Part shown: piece after piece, positions 1 through 9,196 of the stretch | Numbering within the stretch: position 1 is the stretch's first letter | Layout of the letters: every line of letters starts with the position of its first letter | DNA from: Botryosphaeria dothidea | Lineage: Eukaryota > Ascomycota > Dothideomycetes > Botryosphaeriales > Botryosphaeriaceae | NCBI GenBank assembly: GCA_011503125.2 | Contig: WWBZ02000060.1 | Location: forward strand, 1-12,998 | Direction: 5' to 3' | Length of the DNA stretch: 12,998 nucleotides | The notes under the pieces: generated by a model | Told to the model about the DNA's origin: nothing | The model's input: only the letters and a program-made list of their open reading frames with translations | Databases searched by the model: none | Made by a program: the position numbers and the translations under genes

Positions 1-1381
1 GGATTTTAAATTTGGCACTAACAGTAGATTCCAATACCCCTCTGGAAATTTTGCTGCGCTTTGTGTGAGTTCTGCGAAAAGACGATTTCCCTTGCATTCA
101 TCTTCAGCCGATGCGGGACCGTTTGGAAGACTATTGTTGTGAGGTCGAATCTTGCTCTGGAAACTCAACAATCTTTCTATTCGGCTGTAGTTGTTGATTT
201 TTTGTTTCAGTCAATTTTTCCCCATGAATTCCGAGAATGACAAATGCTAGAAATGCATCGTACCCGTTTGCTGGTTTTCACTCGGGTGCAAAATGTTTGC
301 ATGGCTCTTATGACTACAACATTTTTCCGAAATTCTTTGCATAAAAGACGCCAGGCCACAGCTCAACCTTGCTACTAATTAGCTACTTGGTCTTACAAGA
401 CAACAAACACGAACAAAGTCGTACGACAGGCATCGTTCGACTCGATATCACTCGTCCGCGTCTTACGTTCGGTCTTCCTAAGCCATCCGCCTTGCCCGTA
501 GGGATAATTTGAGAGATAGCATTTATTTTGATGATTAGCACTAGCAAGTTGAACTGCTTTTGTCCACCGAAAACCAGAAGCTGATGGAGGGCGGAGATAT
601 GCTTTGCAGATGCCGCCAGATAGTATTGCCTCCATGATGCCGAATCTCGTACGCTCGGGTCGGTTCAAACCCATACTTTGACCATTCTTCTCATGCGCCC
701 CCGTACCAAAAAGGAAACATCAGCTTGCGCTCAAAAATCATATCCGGCAGTTATTGGAAGATGAAGGCAAACAAAATGTTTGCTTGGAAGTGACGCTCAA
801 TAGAACAGTTCCATCTGTATCAGTACACTTCTTCCAAAAGCCCGTGCAGGCAGAATTGTTTGCTCAGCAGGCCTCCTCCGCGCATCTCTTCTCGTAGCGA
901 GCACTTCTTCGCAAGGCTACCTACCTCCCCGTCCATCTCTTCCCCAGCACGCATTGTTCAGACAGGATATCCCTATTGTCTGAAAATCATACCTTTGCTC
1001 ACCAATAGCAGGACGCCCACATCCCACGAACAAAGAAAGACGTCCCTCTCCACATCTGTAGACAAAGGCATTGTTTGCTCCATACGCAGAATTTCCCCTC
1101 CACCTCATCGCTCCGCCAGCCCTCCAACGGTCTGATAAACCGCGACCAGCATGAACAACGCCATCAACAATGGGAAAACAGCGCGTTCCCAGCGCGAACA
1201 TTCTCCATAAAATCAAACCTTGGCCTCCCAAGACGAGCAGTTCCCTTCCCCCCCCCTCTTTCCGGCACATCAGAGCATCCCTACACCCTCTCGCGCTCAC
1301 CCCGAATTTTCCCTTCGCACAGTCAGTGAACAACGTTCAACCGCGCGCGTCTCTCCAAGCAAACTTCCGAGCCACACCGCA
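1..1381. other. Non-coding upstream region, no convincing gene
   Basis: I find no frame with protein-like composition or a recognisable motif here. The left 800 bases have balanced composition. From about 860 the plus strand becomes pyrimidine-rich with C/T runs (for example around 1240-1260), as is common in fungal promoter and 5' leader regions. A TATA-like stretch (CATAAAATC) lies near 1205, about 175 bases before the ATG at 1382, and an 11-base word ATTGTTTGCTC occurs twice (near 856 and 1070). This fits an upstream region for the gene at 1382. Assigning any of it as promoter is inference from position and composition. Confidence 0.4.
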
Positions 1382-1809
1382 ATGTGCCAGCTGGAATGGG
1401 TATTCCACCGCCCCTGCGCGCACTGGTCGCCGCGCCCGCGCTTCATCGGCGAGCCTTGCGTGCGCGCCCGCCGCGTCTGCGTCTACCTTGCCCGCCGTCC
1501 CCGCCGATCGCCGACGCACCAACTGCCTACGCGCCGAGCTCGCGCCTCCTCCGCCCCACCCTCACCACCACCTCCTCGGCCTTCGTCTCCGACACACCCG
1601 CCACACGCCCGTGTGACTACCCGGACCACCTGGGCGCCGTGACGGTGGAGCGTGAGTGCGGAGAGTGCGCGCGGCGGCGGGATGACGCCGAGGCGAGTTC
1701 TGCTTGCCAGGAGCAAGAGGAGCCGATGGTTGAAGGGGGACCGGTTGGTGGTGGTGGTGGTGGCGCGGACGCAGACACGGCGACGAAAGGCTCCGTCACG
1801 AGGTCCACG

Positions 1810-1842
<33 letters not shown>

Positions 1843-2183
1843 GGGCTGTGGCGCCCGTTTGCGGGGTTGAGCGACGGGGCGTGGCGAGAGTTGAAGAGGG
1901 CGCGGTCGAGGTCGGTGTCGAGAAGAATTAGGAAGAGGTCGTCGTCGGTGACGGATTTTGGGGAGGGCGGGGCTGTGAGGGAGGTGGTTGAGGAGAGGCC
2001 GGCGCTTGCGGAGGAGGATGATGATGATGAGGGGGAAAATGAGAATGAAGGGCCGGTTGGAAGAGTAGTGGAGGTTCACTGGGGTAAGTATTCTGATTAT
2101 TCGCTCGACCCTGGATGGATTCCATGCTAATTTCTCTTTTTCCTGGAGGCCATTTGCGTTTTGGGTCCCCGACTCCATGTTGA
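1382..2183 (+). CDS. Uncharacterised fungal protein, Cys-rich N-terminus, frame change unresolved
   Basis: No function is recognised. Translation from the ATG at 1382 begins MCQLEWVFHRPCAHW, followed by a GEPC motif, a start resembling many small fungal proteins with early Cys/His pairs. This frame stays open to 1642 but turns into Pro/Arg/Ser low complexity. The neighbouring frame, from about 1612, reads CDYPDHLGAVTVE followed by CGEC, giving paired cysteines that would match the N-terminal ones (possible metal binding, inferred). It then holds Gly and Ser runs (about 10 TCG codons, 1813-1842), an Arg/Ser-rich basic stretch, and an acidic tail. A good 5' splice site, GTAAGT at 2084, with branch-like GCTAAT near 2125 and AG at 2147-2148, gives a 65-base intron. 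Translation then ends GGHLRFGSPTPC with a stop at 2181-2183. The frame change between about 1466 and 1612 could be an intron, an indel or a sequencing error in C-rich DNA. Expected length is about 245 residues. Confidence 0.5.
1813..1842 (+). repeat. (TCG)10 microsatellite coding poly-Ser
   Basis: Ten uninterrupted TCG triplets lie inside the gene at 1382-2183 and encode a serine run. Shorter triplet runs nearby encode glycine (GGT/GTG-rich, about 1746-1763) and aspartate (GATGATGATGAT, about 2018-2030). Triplet-only expansion without frame disruption supports this stretch being translated in the frame I chose. Confidence 0.85.
2084..2148 (+). other. Predicted 65-base spliceosomal intron
   Basis: The donor is GTAAGT at 2084-2089 and the acceptor AG is at 2147-2148, preceded by the pyrimidine tract TTTCTCTTTTTCCT. 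A branch-point-like GCTAAT lies about 20 bases upstream of the acceptor. Length and signals are typical of filamentous ascomycete introns. The acceptor is GAG rather than the more usual CAG or TAG, which lowers certainty. Without splicing, the frame stops at 2128-2130. Confidence 0.55.
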
Positions 2184-2798
2184 TGGTGTTCGATACGATG
2201 GTGGCGTTCATGGTGATCAATGCATGAGGTGACGTTGCATATCTGTTCTCCCTGCATAGCATTGCATAGCGTTGCATACCGGCATTTTCTTTCACTTTTT
2301 TCTGGTGAGTGGCATGGCTGACGTTGAGGATTTGATTTTGTGTAACTTCACCAATAATAGAGTATATCTCTTATGCTTCCTTTTCCTGAACGTGACACCG
2401 CTTGATAGATGTGGGACATGCATGATGGCCCCGACAGTGAAGTGTAGATAAGCTCAGACTTACCACGATAGGTTTAATAAGCGAGTCAACGCATGTGGTG
2501 CTCCAAAAGAGGTAAACCTCTAGAAAACTGCCAGACCACTAGTAAATAGCGGTCGACTGGACAGGAAAATGACCAGGACCATGGGTTGGACTGGTATATA
2601 TGCGGGAAGAGGGGTAGACCCAAGCCCCCACCTGAGCTCCGAATTCGGATGGCTCCACTGAAGTCGGTGAACCTCTGATGTTCAGGCCGATATTGAAATG
2701 TAGGAAGAGGTCGGACGGGGTTACGGCAAGTAATCAGTAGAATAATATGAATGAGATTGAACCTCATCCCAGACAGATCTTGAGGTCGTGTGCAAGCG
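2184..2798. other. Intergenic, no convincing gene
   Basis: This is the downstream flank of the gene ending at 2183. The only structured feature I see is a short 10-base tandem repeat at 2253-2280, listed separately. Open frames here are short and their translations look random. A 3' untranslated region of the upstream gene probably lies at the left end, but I see no clear polyadenylation signal. Confidence 0.4.
2253..2280. repeat. 10-base tandem repeat, about 2.8 copies
   Basis: Units TGCATAGCAT, TGCATAGCGT and a partial TGCATACC follow each other directly. A related TTGCAT word occurs just upstream near 2235. It lies 70 bases past the predicted stop of the preceding gene, so it could be in that gene's 3' untranslated region. 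No function can be assigned. Confidence 0.8.
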
Positions 2799-3062
2799 AT
2801 GCCGCTGCTATCCGCTGCGGTGACTCGGGGTACAACAGGGGCAGGTCTCCAAAAAGGGCGGAAAGCTTATCATTCGGCCGACGTGCCAGGCTTGACCCTG
2901 CCCAGCCCAGAACTCAAAGAAGGCTGGGGCTTGGAACCGACAGCATCCATGATGGGATCCACCTCTTCCGGCAGCGGACCGCTCGGGAGAGCGGCTCCTC
3001 AGGAACGCCTCTCAATGGACCGACCTCGAGACAAGGAGGAGAATGGCATCAGAGGTGCGTGA
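2799..3062 (+). CDS. Candidate small protein or exon, unknown function
   Basis: An ATG at 2799 opens an 87-residue frame ending at TGA 3060-3062. Unlike other open frames nearby, its translation has a mixed, soluble-protein-like composition. It includes KEGWGLEPTAS, a Gly/Ser hinge and a charged end, MDRPRDKEENG. G or C is favoured at third positions and the frame lies in moderately GC-rich DNA. No signal peptide or membrane segment is visible. A splice-donor-like GTGCGT at 3055-3060 overlaps the stop, so the frame may continue in another exon, and a short upstream exon cannot be excluded because no stop-free long frame precedes it. I do not recognise a family. The alternatives are a chance open frame or an isolated exon. 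Confidence 0.33.
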   Translation: MPLLSAAVTRGTTGAGLQKGRKAYHSADVPGLTLPSPELKEGWGLEPTASMMGSTSSGSGPLGRAAPQERLSMDRPRDKEENGIRGA

Positions 3063-5139
3063 ATTAATGAAGGGGCCGAATATTGGGAGCCCGAAGCGAT
3101 GAGCTGGCGAAGGTTTGGCTCTCGTTGACGTCCAAGTTCATTGTTATTGCTCCCTGAGCAGAAACAGGGCGTGCGACCGGGGGTATCGCCTTGTTCTAGA
3201 AATTGGCGAGAAGTTATTTTTGTGGTGGGCAAAGGACAGTTCTGCGCAGCAACACCCCTGAGCAGCTGCAGAGCGGGAACGGCGACATCGCGCAATTCTA
3301 CTCCACACAGCGTCCCCGAGCGTGTTGCAGGGGCTTAGCGAGACGGGAGCGGAGCAGAGCAATTGCCCAGAGCGTTGAGGCTGATGTGCTTTCCCTAATC
3401 CGCTCTGCCAGACGAAAATCCGGAGTGCAGATGGAGCGGGTGTTTACGGGAGGCCTCGTGGCTGGAGCGGATGTGGAGAGGCGGACAGCTCCGGGCGTTT
3501 TTCGCGTCTGTGCCTCTCCCGCCCCAAAAGCTTCTGGAACGTCACCCGTACCCCATGGAAACACGCTCCGAAAGAGCCGTGCAACTGCTGGAACACCCAT
3601 GAAAAGCACTCGTAAGAACAATGGAAGAGCCCGTTGATCTTAGCCACGCCCGATGCCGTGAACGGCGAGGCCTCGGAAAAAAGGAGGGCAGGCCTCGGCC
3701 GTCAAGCGTTAAAGGGCGGTTAAACGTAAGAGGCCTATTCTTAGCTTGTACTGTTGACCACGCGCCCTATTCACGATGCAGCAAAGGGCGGCGATGTGTA
3801 ACAGCAACGTTCGTCAGACGACGCCGAGCGCTTGGCGGCTCTGGCGGCGGACCATGCGCCGTGGTTGAGCACAAGAATAGAGAGCGTCGTTCGAATCTGG
3901 CAACCAGAACGCCCGACGGACGCACAGAGAGTGGATTCGGGAGACAGTGAATCAGCGCCGATCTTCCCGAACCGCGTTTAGCCGGCGGCCAGAGGTTTTC
4001 TTTGTCATCGCCGGCGGACAGACCAATAAGGGGGCGCGATAAGGCGACAGACCCTGAGCTTGGCCGCCAGCCAGCCACCTGCGGGTGCGTGTTCGGGCGT
4101 GTGCTTGCCGAAGTCGCTGCGCCGATGAGGCAGCGGGGGGCTCGTGCTGCTGCTGCTGCGGCGACGGCGACCGGTTGACATCGGTGCGTGCTTTGTCTTG
4201 CTTTGTGGCGGGAGAGAGCCGTGGTCGTATACCGCGGGCGAAGTGGTGGCGCAGACTGTCCGACGAGGGCTGCCCGGCCATCCCGCGAGCGAGCGCGACA
4301 CAGAGCTGCTGCCACGCCGCGGCGGCGTTCCTCACAGTGGCAGAGGGCGTGGGTCGAGCATGCGCATGGAAAAGCAAAAAATGCGCGTTGAGCCCGGCGG
4401 CGGCAGCGGCCCTGTGCATGCCCACAGAACATCCTTGTCGCTTGGCTGTGACGAGCCAATCTTCTGCGGGGTACGTCGCGAACTCTGTAAAAAGCCGCAT
4501 CGTCAACCGTCAACCCGCCGCGGGCGCTGGGGGCGGCGGGAACGAATGCCCGTCTTCTGCTGCGCTATCCTCAGAGCTCAGCCGGCGGATGCGGCCGCAG
4601 TGGATGCGGCACAGGCATTGGGCCGCCGGTTGGGGAGCTGTTCCGGGCAGGAGCGCCTATCTCGATGGCACGACACGACGCGGCGCGCGAGATGCGCTCC
4701 TGAGATGATGGGCTCCAGGCGAGCACGGCCGCAGATAAGTCGCCGTCCGGCTTGGTATTGCTGCAGGTCCCCAGCCCGCAAATCCACAGCGGCGGATTCC
4801 TCGTCCAACCCTGCCGCAAACGAGCCATCCTTGCAGCGCCCGCGACACAGCGGTCAGCGGTCAGCACCAGCGCGCGCACTCTGGGGATGAGGACAAAGGC
4901 GTTGCCCGGTAGCGCGTAGTCATGGCAGCGGGGCAGTGGCCGTCGGCAGTGGGCAGCCGTAGGGCGGGAAGAGATAGCGGAGGGTGCGCACGCGATATCG
5001 TCGTCAAAGACAAAATAGTGATTGGCTGGGGGCCGTGCCTGGCCGGCGATGGCTCGAGTGGACTGGATCGGTGGTCAAGGCCTGGGCTGGGATTGTGCTG
5101 TTGCGTGGAGCCTTTGGATGCGCGCCGTGGCGGTGCCCG
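3063..5139. other. GC-rich region without a recognisable gene
   Basis: From about 3,950 to 5,140 the sequence is extremely GC-rich (for example 46 of 60 bases at 4261-4320). GC-rich DNA lacks stop codons, so long open frames overlap on both strands (for example 3767-4513 minus and 4144-4890 plus). Their translations are dominated by Arg, Ala, Pro and Gly, with no motif or secondary-structure pattern, and none is favoured over the others. Small repeats exist: a CTG run at about 4145-4160 and a CGGTCAG doublet near 4852. I call no gene here. A degraded gene, a CpG-rich promoter or a multi-exon gene with short exons cannot be ruled out. Confidence 0.45.
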
Positions 5140-7490
5140 TTGGGCGCAACGCGGCGTCAGTAACTGGTTCTTCTAAATCGTTTAGTAGCGTTCTTCTACC
5201 CTCTCTTACTGCTGTTATAAGACGTCCATGGTCCGGATCCGCTGCTTTTGCCTCTTGCCAGAGCTGCCGTAAATGGTCTTCGATTAACGTTGCTCCTTGT
5301 TCGTATACTGGTTCGTCTATAGATCTGTCTGATGGTTCGTCTACTAGTTCATCTGCTGGTTCATCTGCTTGTTCGTCTGCTCCTTGTTCGGTTATAGCTT
5401 GTCGTCTTGTTTGCACTGGTGTTGCCAAAACTCTCCAACAGTTAGCTTGAACCTTATCTGGGCTTAAGAGTCGTGCGACACGATATTAAAGCCTCTCATC
5501 ATCTTGAGATACTGGTAAGTCTTGGTCTCTTCGTGTAAGTGCGTTAGGCTGAGCCCCAAGCTTGCCTGGACGGTAAGCAATGGTAAAGTTGAATCGGCTC
5601 AGAATCAGCTACCATCTCATTTGCCTCTCAGAGAGCCGTCGGACTATTGTAAAGTATTCGAGATTCTTATGGTCCGTAACAATCTTGAATTCTTTTACGC
5701 TTCGTAGCTCTGCATCCTACTACTGAAGACACTTAATAATCGCAAGGAGCTCCTTATCGTAGATCTCGTAGTTGCACTCTGCTGGCGAGTTCTTCTTTGA
5801 GAAGTAGGCAACTGGCCGGAGCACTCCATTGTCATCGTATTGGATAAAATTCCTCCTATACAGTATCCTGAGGAGTCAGTCTCGAGGATTGTCTTTCGGT
5901 CCGGGTCAAATTGGGCAAGGATTGGTGCCGTGATAAAGGCCTTCTTTAGCTTTCGAAACGCTCTTTCTGCTCCTTCTGTCCAATAGAACGGAACGTCTTT
6001 CTTTGTAAGTGCATGTAACGGAGCCGTAGTCTTCGAGTATTCATTAATAAAGCGCCGGTAGAAGTTCGCAAAGCCAAGGAATCCAAGCACTCCTTTAACT
6101 GTAGTTGGTGTTTCCCATTCCTAAATAGCTTTTACCTTAGCTGGGTCCATGCGGATACCTTTCCAGCTTCGATAATAAATCCAAGATACTTTGTTAACTG
6201 AACCTCGAATTCGCACTTATCGATATCAAGCTGTAGTCCCGCTGCTTGTAGCTTTTCGAGAACCTTAGTTACGTGCTCTCGGTGTTAGGTACGGGATCCC
6301 TCGGTAAAAATAAGCACATCATCGACATAAGCCGATACGAAGTCGTCCAGGAAGTCCTGTAGGGTCCAGTTAATATATCGTTGAAAGGTGCTTGGTGCAT
6401 TAGCTAGTCCAAAGGGAGTAACAAGCCACTCAAATAGTCCAAAGCGGGTTCGAAAGGCTGTAAGCCATTCATCTCCTGGTTTAACCCGAATCTTATTGAA
6501 TGCTGCGATTACATCGAGTTTCGTAAACCATCTTGCCTTACTGATCCGGTTAAGGGTCTCCTGGATAAGAGGTAGTGGATATCGATCCTTCCGTGTAAGT
6601 TGATTAAGGGCTCGGTAGTCACAACAGAATCGTAAGCCTCCACCTAGTTTCTTTACAAAGAGGACTGGCGCTGCGGCTGGAGAATTGCTCACACGGATAA
6701 AGCCTTTATCGAGTAGCTCTGTAAGCGTTTTCCGGAGTACTAGTAGTTCGTCTCTGGACATGTTGTATAAGGGTCCCCATGGGGCCACTGGTATCCTCCC
6801 ATTCTCATCTTTCTCAAGCTCAATCTAATAATCGATTCCAGGTCGGTGTGGAGGTAACTTGTCGGCCTTACTTCTATCGAAGGTGTCGAGAAACCGTTTA
6901 TCTAACCAGGCTGGTAGTTTCGTCCTTGGGTCCGTATGCTTCTTCTCAGCAAGTACTTTATTAATATCAGCTAGACTTGCTGAGAAAACCTGGTAACCGA
7001 GTCGTTTCTTCCTCGTAAGAAGGCGGAACCCAGCGGCTCCGACCCTTCTATAGTCGAGTTCTTTTCTCTCTCTCTGGCTTTGTACTACTAGGCCAGAGTC
7101 CTTAAATCTAAGGATTTGTTTTTCTGCATCTAGTTCTGCTCTCTCTTTTACTAACCATGGTAAGCCAAGAATAACTTTATAGCCTTCAATCCTTAGAGCT
7201 ACATGGAAGTAAGCTCTTTTCGTTTGGTGTCCGCCGATATCGATCTCGGCAATTGCTACTTCGGTAATCCAGGAGTCGGTAATAGCATCAACTAACTAGA
7301 TTTGTCTTGGTCGGATAGGGATACGCTGGAGTTTATGTCTTCGAGCGAATCGAGCATCGATAAAGCCATAGGATAAGCACCCAGAATCAATAAGGGTTTG
7401 AGTAGAGATCTCCTTATTGATAAGTACTGAAACTAAGAAAGGTGGTTTTTCCATATGCTTATTCTCGAATTGCTTCTAATCTGCTTGAAG
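5140..7490 (-). pseudogene. pol: pol of gypsy-1: protease-RT-RNase H, truncated before integrase
   Basis: Pol would process and reverse-transcribe the element RNA. Protease: TLIDSGCLSYG with the catalytic D-S-G at 7380-7388, and a later VILGLPWLV. Reverse transcriptase, best preserved in 6285-6788: [35 protein letters not shown] and the active-site YVDDV at 6315-6329. Thumb/connection: [12 protein letters not shown] near 6080. RNase [12 protein letters not shown], the DKELLAI helix near 5750, and TDHKNLEYF near 5670. An acidic linker follows (5299-5382). Coding likeness ends near 5140-5160, so the integrase zinc finger and D-D-E core are absent. Stops are at 7296, 6825, 6285, 6121, 5720, 5717, 5609 and 5486 (low coordinates). 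Frameshifts lie near 6160 and 5850. The frame differs from that of the gag end, as usual for gag-pol frameshifting, but decay could also explain this. Confidence 0.92.
5299..5382 (-). repeat. 12-base tandem repeat in acidic linker of gypsy-1 Pol
   Basis: Seven degenerate 12-base units, plus-strand form close to GTTCRTCTGCTK, run without gaps from 5299 to 5382. On the minus strand they encode an acidic tetrapeptide pattern (DEPAD/DEQAD type) between RNase H and where integrase should start. Because 12 is a multiple of 3, copy-number change leaves the frame intact. Confidence 0.85.
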
Positions 7491-7529
7491 CTTACTTTGC
7501 TCCTTTCGCTCCTAACGGCGAATTTTATC

Positions 7530-8591
7530 AGGAGCTACTCTTTTTCCGAATTCTCATTAACCTCTAACACTTCAGTGTCCTCCTCTAATTGCGGAGGAAC
7601 TTCCTACTCCGACTGTCTAATACTAGCAGCTTAAGCTGGGCGACGGGCAGGCGCATAAGAGCATGCATGCTTCCAGTGTCCTGAAGCACTACAACGCGTG
7701 CAAAGCCTGTTCTAACGACGTCGGTTGATCTCATCTTGAGTTACCCATTTAGCTCTCCGGGTTAGTGCGGCTTTGGCTGGGCCTATTGGTTCCCAGTCCA
7801 TTTGGTCGTTTTGAAGAGGCTTTGGATACGTAGTAGGTCTGGTAGTCGTCATTGATCGAGTAGATCTCTCATCGGTTTGAGGACTTGGGCTTCTCCTTCC
7901 TTGATACCCACTTCGTATAACTGACTTCTTAGCCTTATTAACAGCCTCTATATCGTCACTAGTTCTAGCCAGCAAGTTGGCAAATTCGTAGAACGTAAGA
8001 TCTTCTAAGCTCTTGCCAACTAGTCGGTCTTTCAGTTCCCAGCTAATTGAGTCCCAAAGAGAGTCTTTCTTTGCTTATCGTCCCATGTAGTACTTTTACC
8101 AGATTCAAGCATTAGGTGGCGGAACTTTACAAAGTGTTCTCTAAAGGGCCACCTTTTTAATGTAGGGCTCGGAGCTCGCGACGTGCTTTTTCCTCGCGAT
8201 ATGGGTCGCCAAATACGGCCCTTAGCTGTTCGAATAGGTCCTAGGTTATAGCCGTCTGGCTTGAGGATCTCCACCATAGTTATAAGTAGGTAAGCGCGGT
8301 TCCTCGTAGCTGGTTGAATAGCAACGCTACTTGTGTCGTTTCTGGGTAGCTTGCGTAATCGATTCGAAGTTTCTGATTTACTTGATCAATCCAGGCTTCT
8401 AGCTCCTTTCGTTCTCCTTTAAATTCTGCTAGCTCGGGTAGAATTTTTCTTAGCCTTTGACTTGCCGTAAGCGCTTGAGTAACCGCTTTAGCAATTGCGG
8501 TTGGTGAGGTTTATACTTAAGCCGTCGGGGTGGACGTAGCTGTTCCTACGCTAGGCTGCCTTGTTGTTGGTGTAGTAGCCTGGCTATCCAT
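7530..8591 (-). pseudogene. gag: gag of gypsy-1, broken
   Basis: Gag is the structural capsid/nucleocapsid protein of LTR retrotransposons; its particles form in the cytoplasm. Reading down from an ATG at 8591, the frame has a Ser/Thr/Pro/Gln-rich start. A capsid-like region follows with ELAEFKGERKELEAWIDQ, then FGDPYREEKARRELRAL, the typical gypsy capsid order. Later come a basic stretch and a CCHC zinc knuckle (7661-7702). Stops occur at 8517, 8511, 8280, 8241, 8157, 7712, 7631, 7604 and 7535 (low coordinates), all TAA or TAG. Two frameshifts, near 8140 and near 8057, split the capsid region. The true start is uncertain because another ATG at 8701 opens a different frame. It is followed directly by pol in another frame. 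It cannot make a full protein. Confidence 0.85.
7661..7702 (-). other. CCHC zinc knuckle of gypsy-1 Gag
   Basis: The minus strand encodes CTRCSASGHWKHAC, which fits C-x2-C-x4-H-x4-C exactly. This is the nucleocapsid RNA-binding motif of retroelement Gag proteins. All four zinc ligands survive, although a TAG stop lies three codons before the first cysteine (7712-7714) and a TAA lies ten codons after the last (7631-7633). Confidence 0.93.
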
Positions 8592-8709
8592 TCGTGCCTA
8601 TAGCTGAGTACCATTGTGAATAGTTGGTTCGCCTATTGCGGTGGGTCCTCTTGTTCGCGCTGCGGGGCCTCTTGCGGTTTATCCATTAGTTGGTCGTCCA
8701 TTCTAGGAC

Positions 8710-8754
8710 GCGTCTTTGGGTGTCTTCTTAAGCGTCTCCTTGGGTGTCTTCTTA
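8710..8754 (-). repeat. Short imperfect tandem repeat before gag
   Basis: Two units of about 21-23 bases share GCGTC followed by TTGGGTGTCTTCTTA (8710-8730 and 8732-8754). They are just upstream of the first possible gag ATG codons on the minus strand (8701, 8591). CTTCTTA-like words continue with decay to about 8800. Function unknown. Confidence 0.7.
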
Positions 8755-8950
8755 GGTGCCCTCTCTAAGATCTCCCTTTTAGATCTTCTTTTAGGGACTT
8801 CTTCGTGCCTTCTCAAACGCCACGCTGTCGTTTTATTAAAGGGCTTCCTTCGGGAACCTTCTCAAGTGCCTACACGGACACCTTCTTAAACGATTTCCCA
8901 GGTATAGTCAACTGGCAACGAGCCTAGCTACTATCCTAAACTTTTAAGGA

Positions 8951-9050
8951 GGGGAATGAGGACGCAGTACTCGCGTGGGAGCTATAGCGTATAGAGGAAA
9001 GGAGAATGAGAACGCAGTGCTCACGTGGGAGCTATAGCGTATAGAGGAAG
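8951..9050 (-). repeat. 50-base direct tandem repeat in gypsy-1 leader
   Basis: Two 50-base units, 8951-9000 and 9001-9050, match at 45 positions with no gaps. All five differences are A/G transitions. The repeat sits between the LTR edge and the start of gag on the minus strand, in the untranslated leader or inner LTR. The transition-only divergence fits the RIP-type mutation seen in the coding parts. Confidence 0.9.
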
Positions 9051-9196
9051 GGGAACCGTCGTAGTCGTTGCGTATCGTATCGTATTATCGCATCGTTCGG
9101 TTATTGTCGTACTCTTTACTGACTGAGCGAGGCCCTAAGGCGGCTATCTGCAGTTGACCCCTACTATGCCATCGAGCTTTAGTAGTTCGAAAGAGG

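Noticed and set aside
393..674. Minus-strand 93-codon frame
   Set aside because: The composition looks random, no motif or splice context is visible, and it is of a length expected by chance.
917..1333. Minus-strand 138-codon frame in the C/T-rich upstream region
   Set aside because: It arises because the pyrimidine-rich plus strand gives a purine-rich, Gly/Arg-biased minus frame. There is no recognisable domain.
1460..1650. A 191-base GT-AG intron joining the two frames of the Cys-rich gene
   Set aside because: It restores frame but its acceptor is weak, it has no good branch site, and it would remove a protein-like segment. It is kept only as an alternative.
1483..2295. Minus-strand 270-codon frame antisense to the Cys-rich gene
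   Set aside because: It mirrors the low-complexity and triplet-repeat sense sequence (poly-Arg opposite poly-Ser). The sense strand has better start, intron and composition evidence.
3203..3637. Plus-strand 144-codon frame and its minus-strand counterpart
   Set aside because: Both strands are open over the same stretch, and neither translation has protein-like patterning or motifs.
3767..4890. Long overlapping open frames on both strands
   Set aside because: The DNA is about 60-75% G+C, which removes stop codons in every frame. Translations are Arg/Ala/Pro/Gly-rich without motifs, and no frame stands out.
8895..9180. Possible tRNA primer-binding sites (TGG starts on the minus strand near 8908 and 9177)
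   Set aside because: Neither is preceded by a clear LTR terminal CA, and I could not match either to a known tRNA 3' end, so I do not annotate one.
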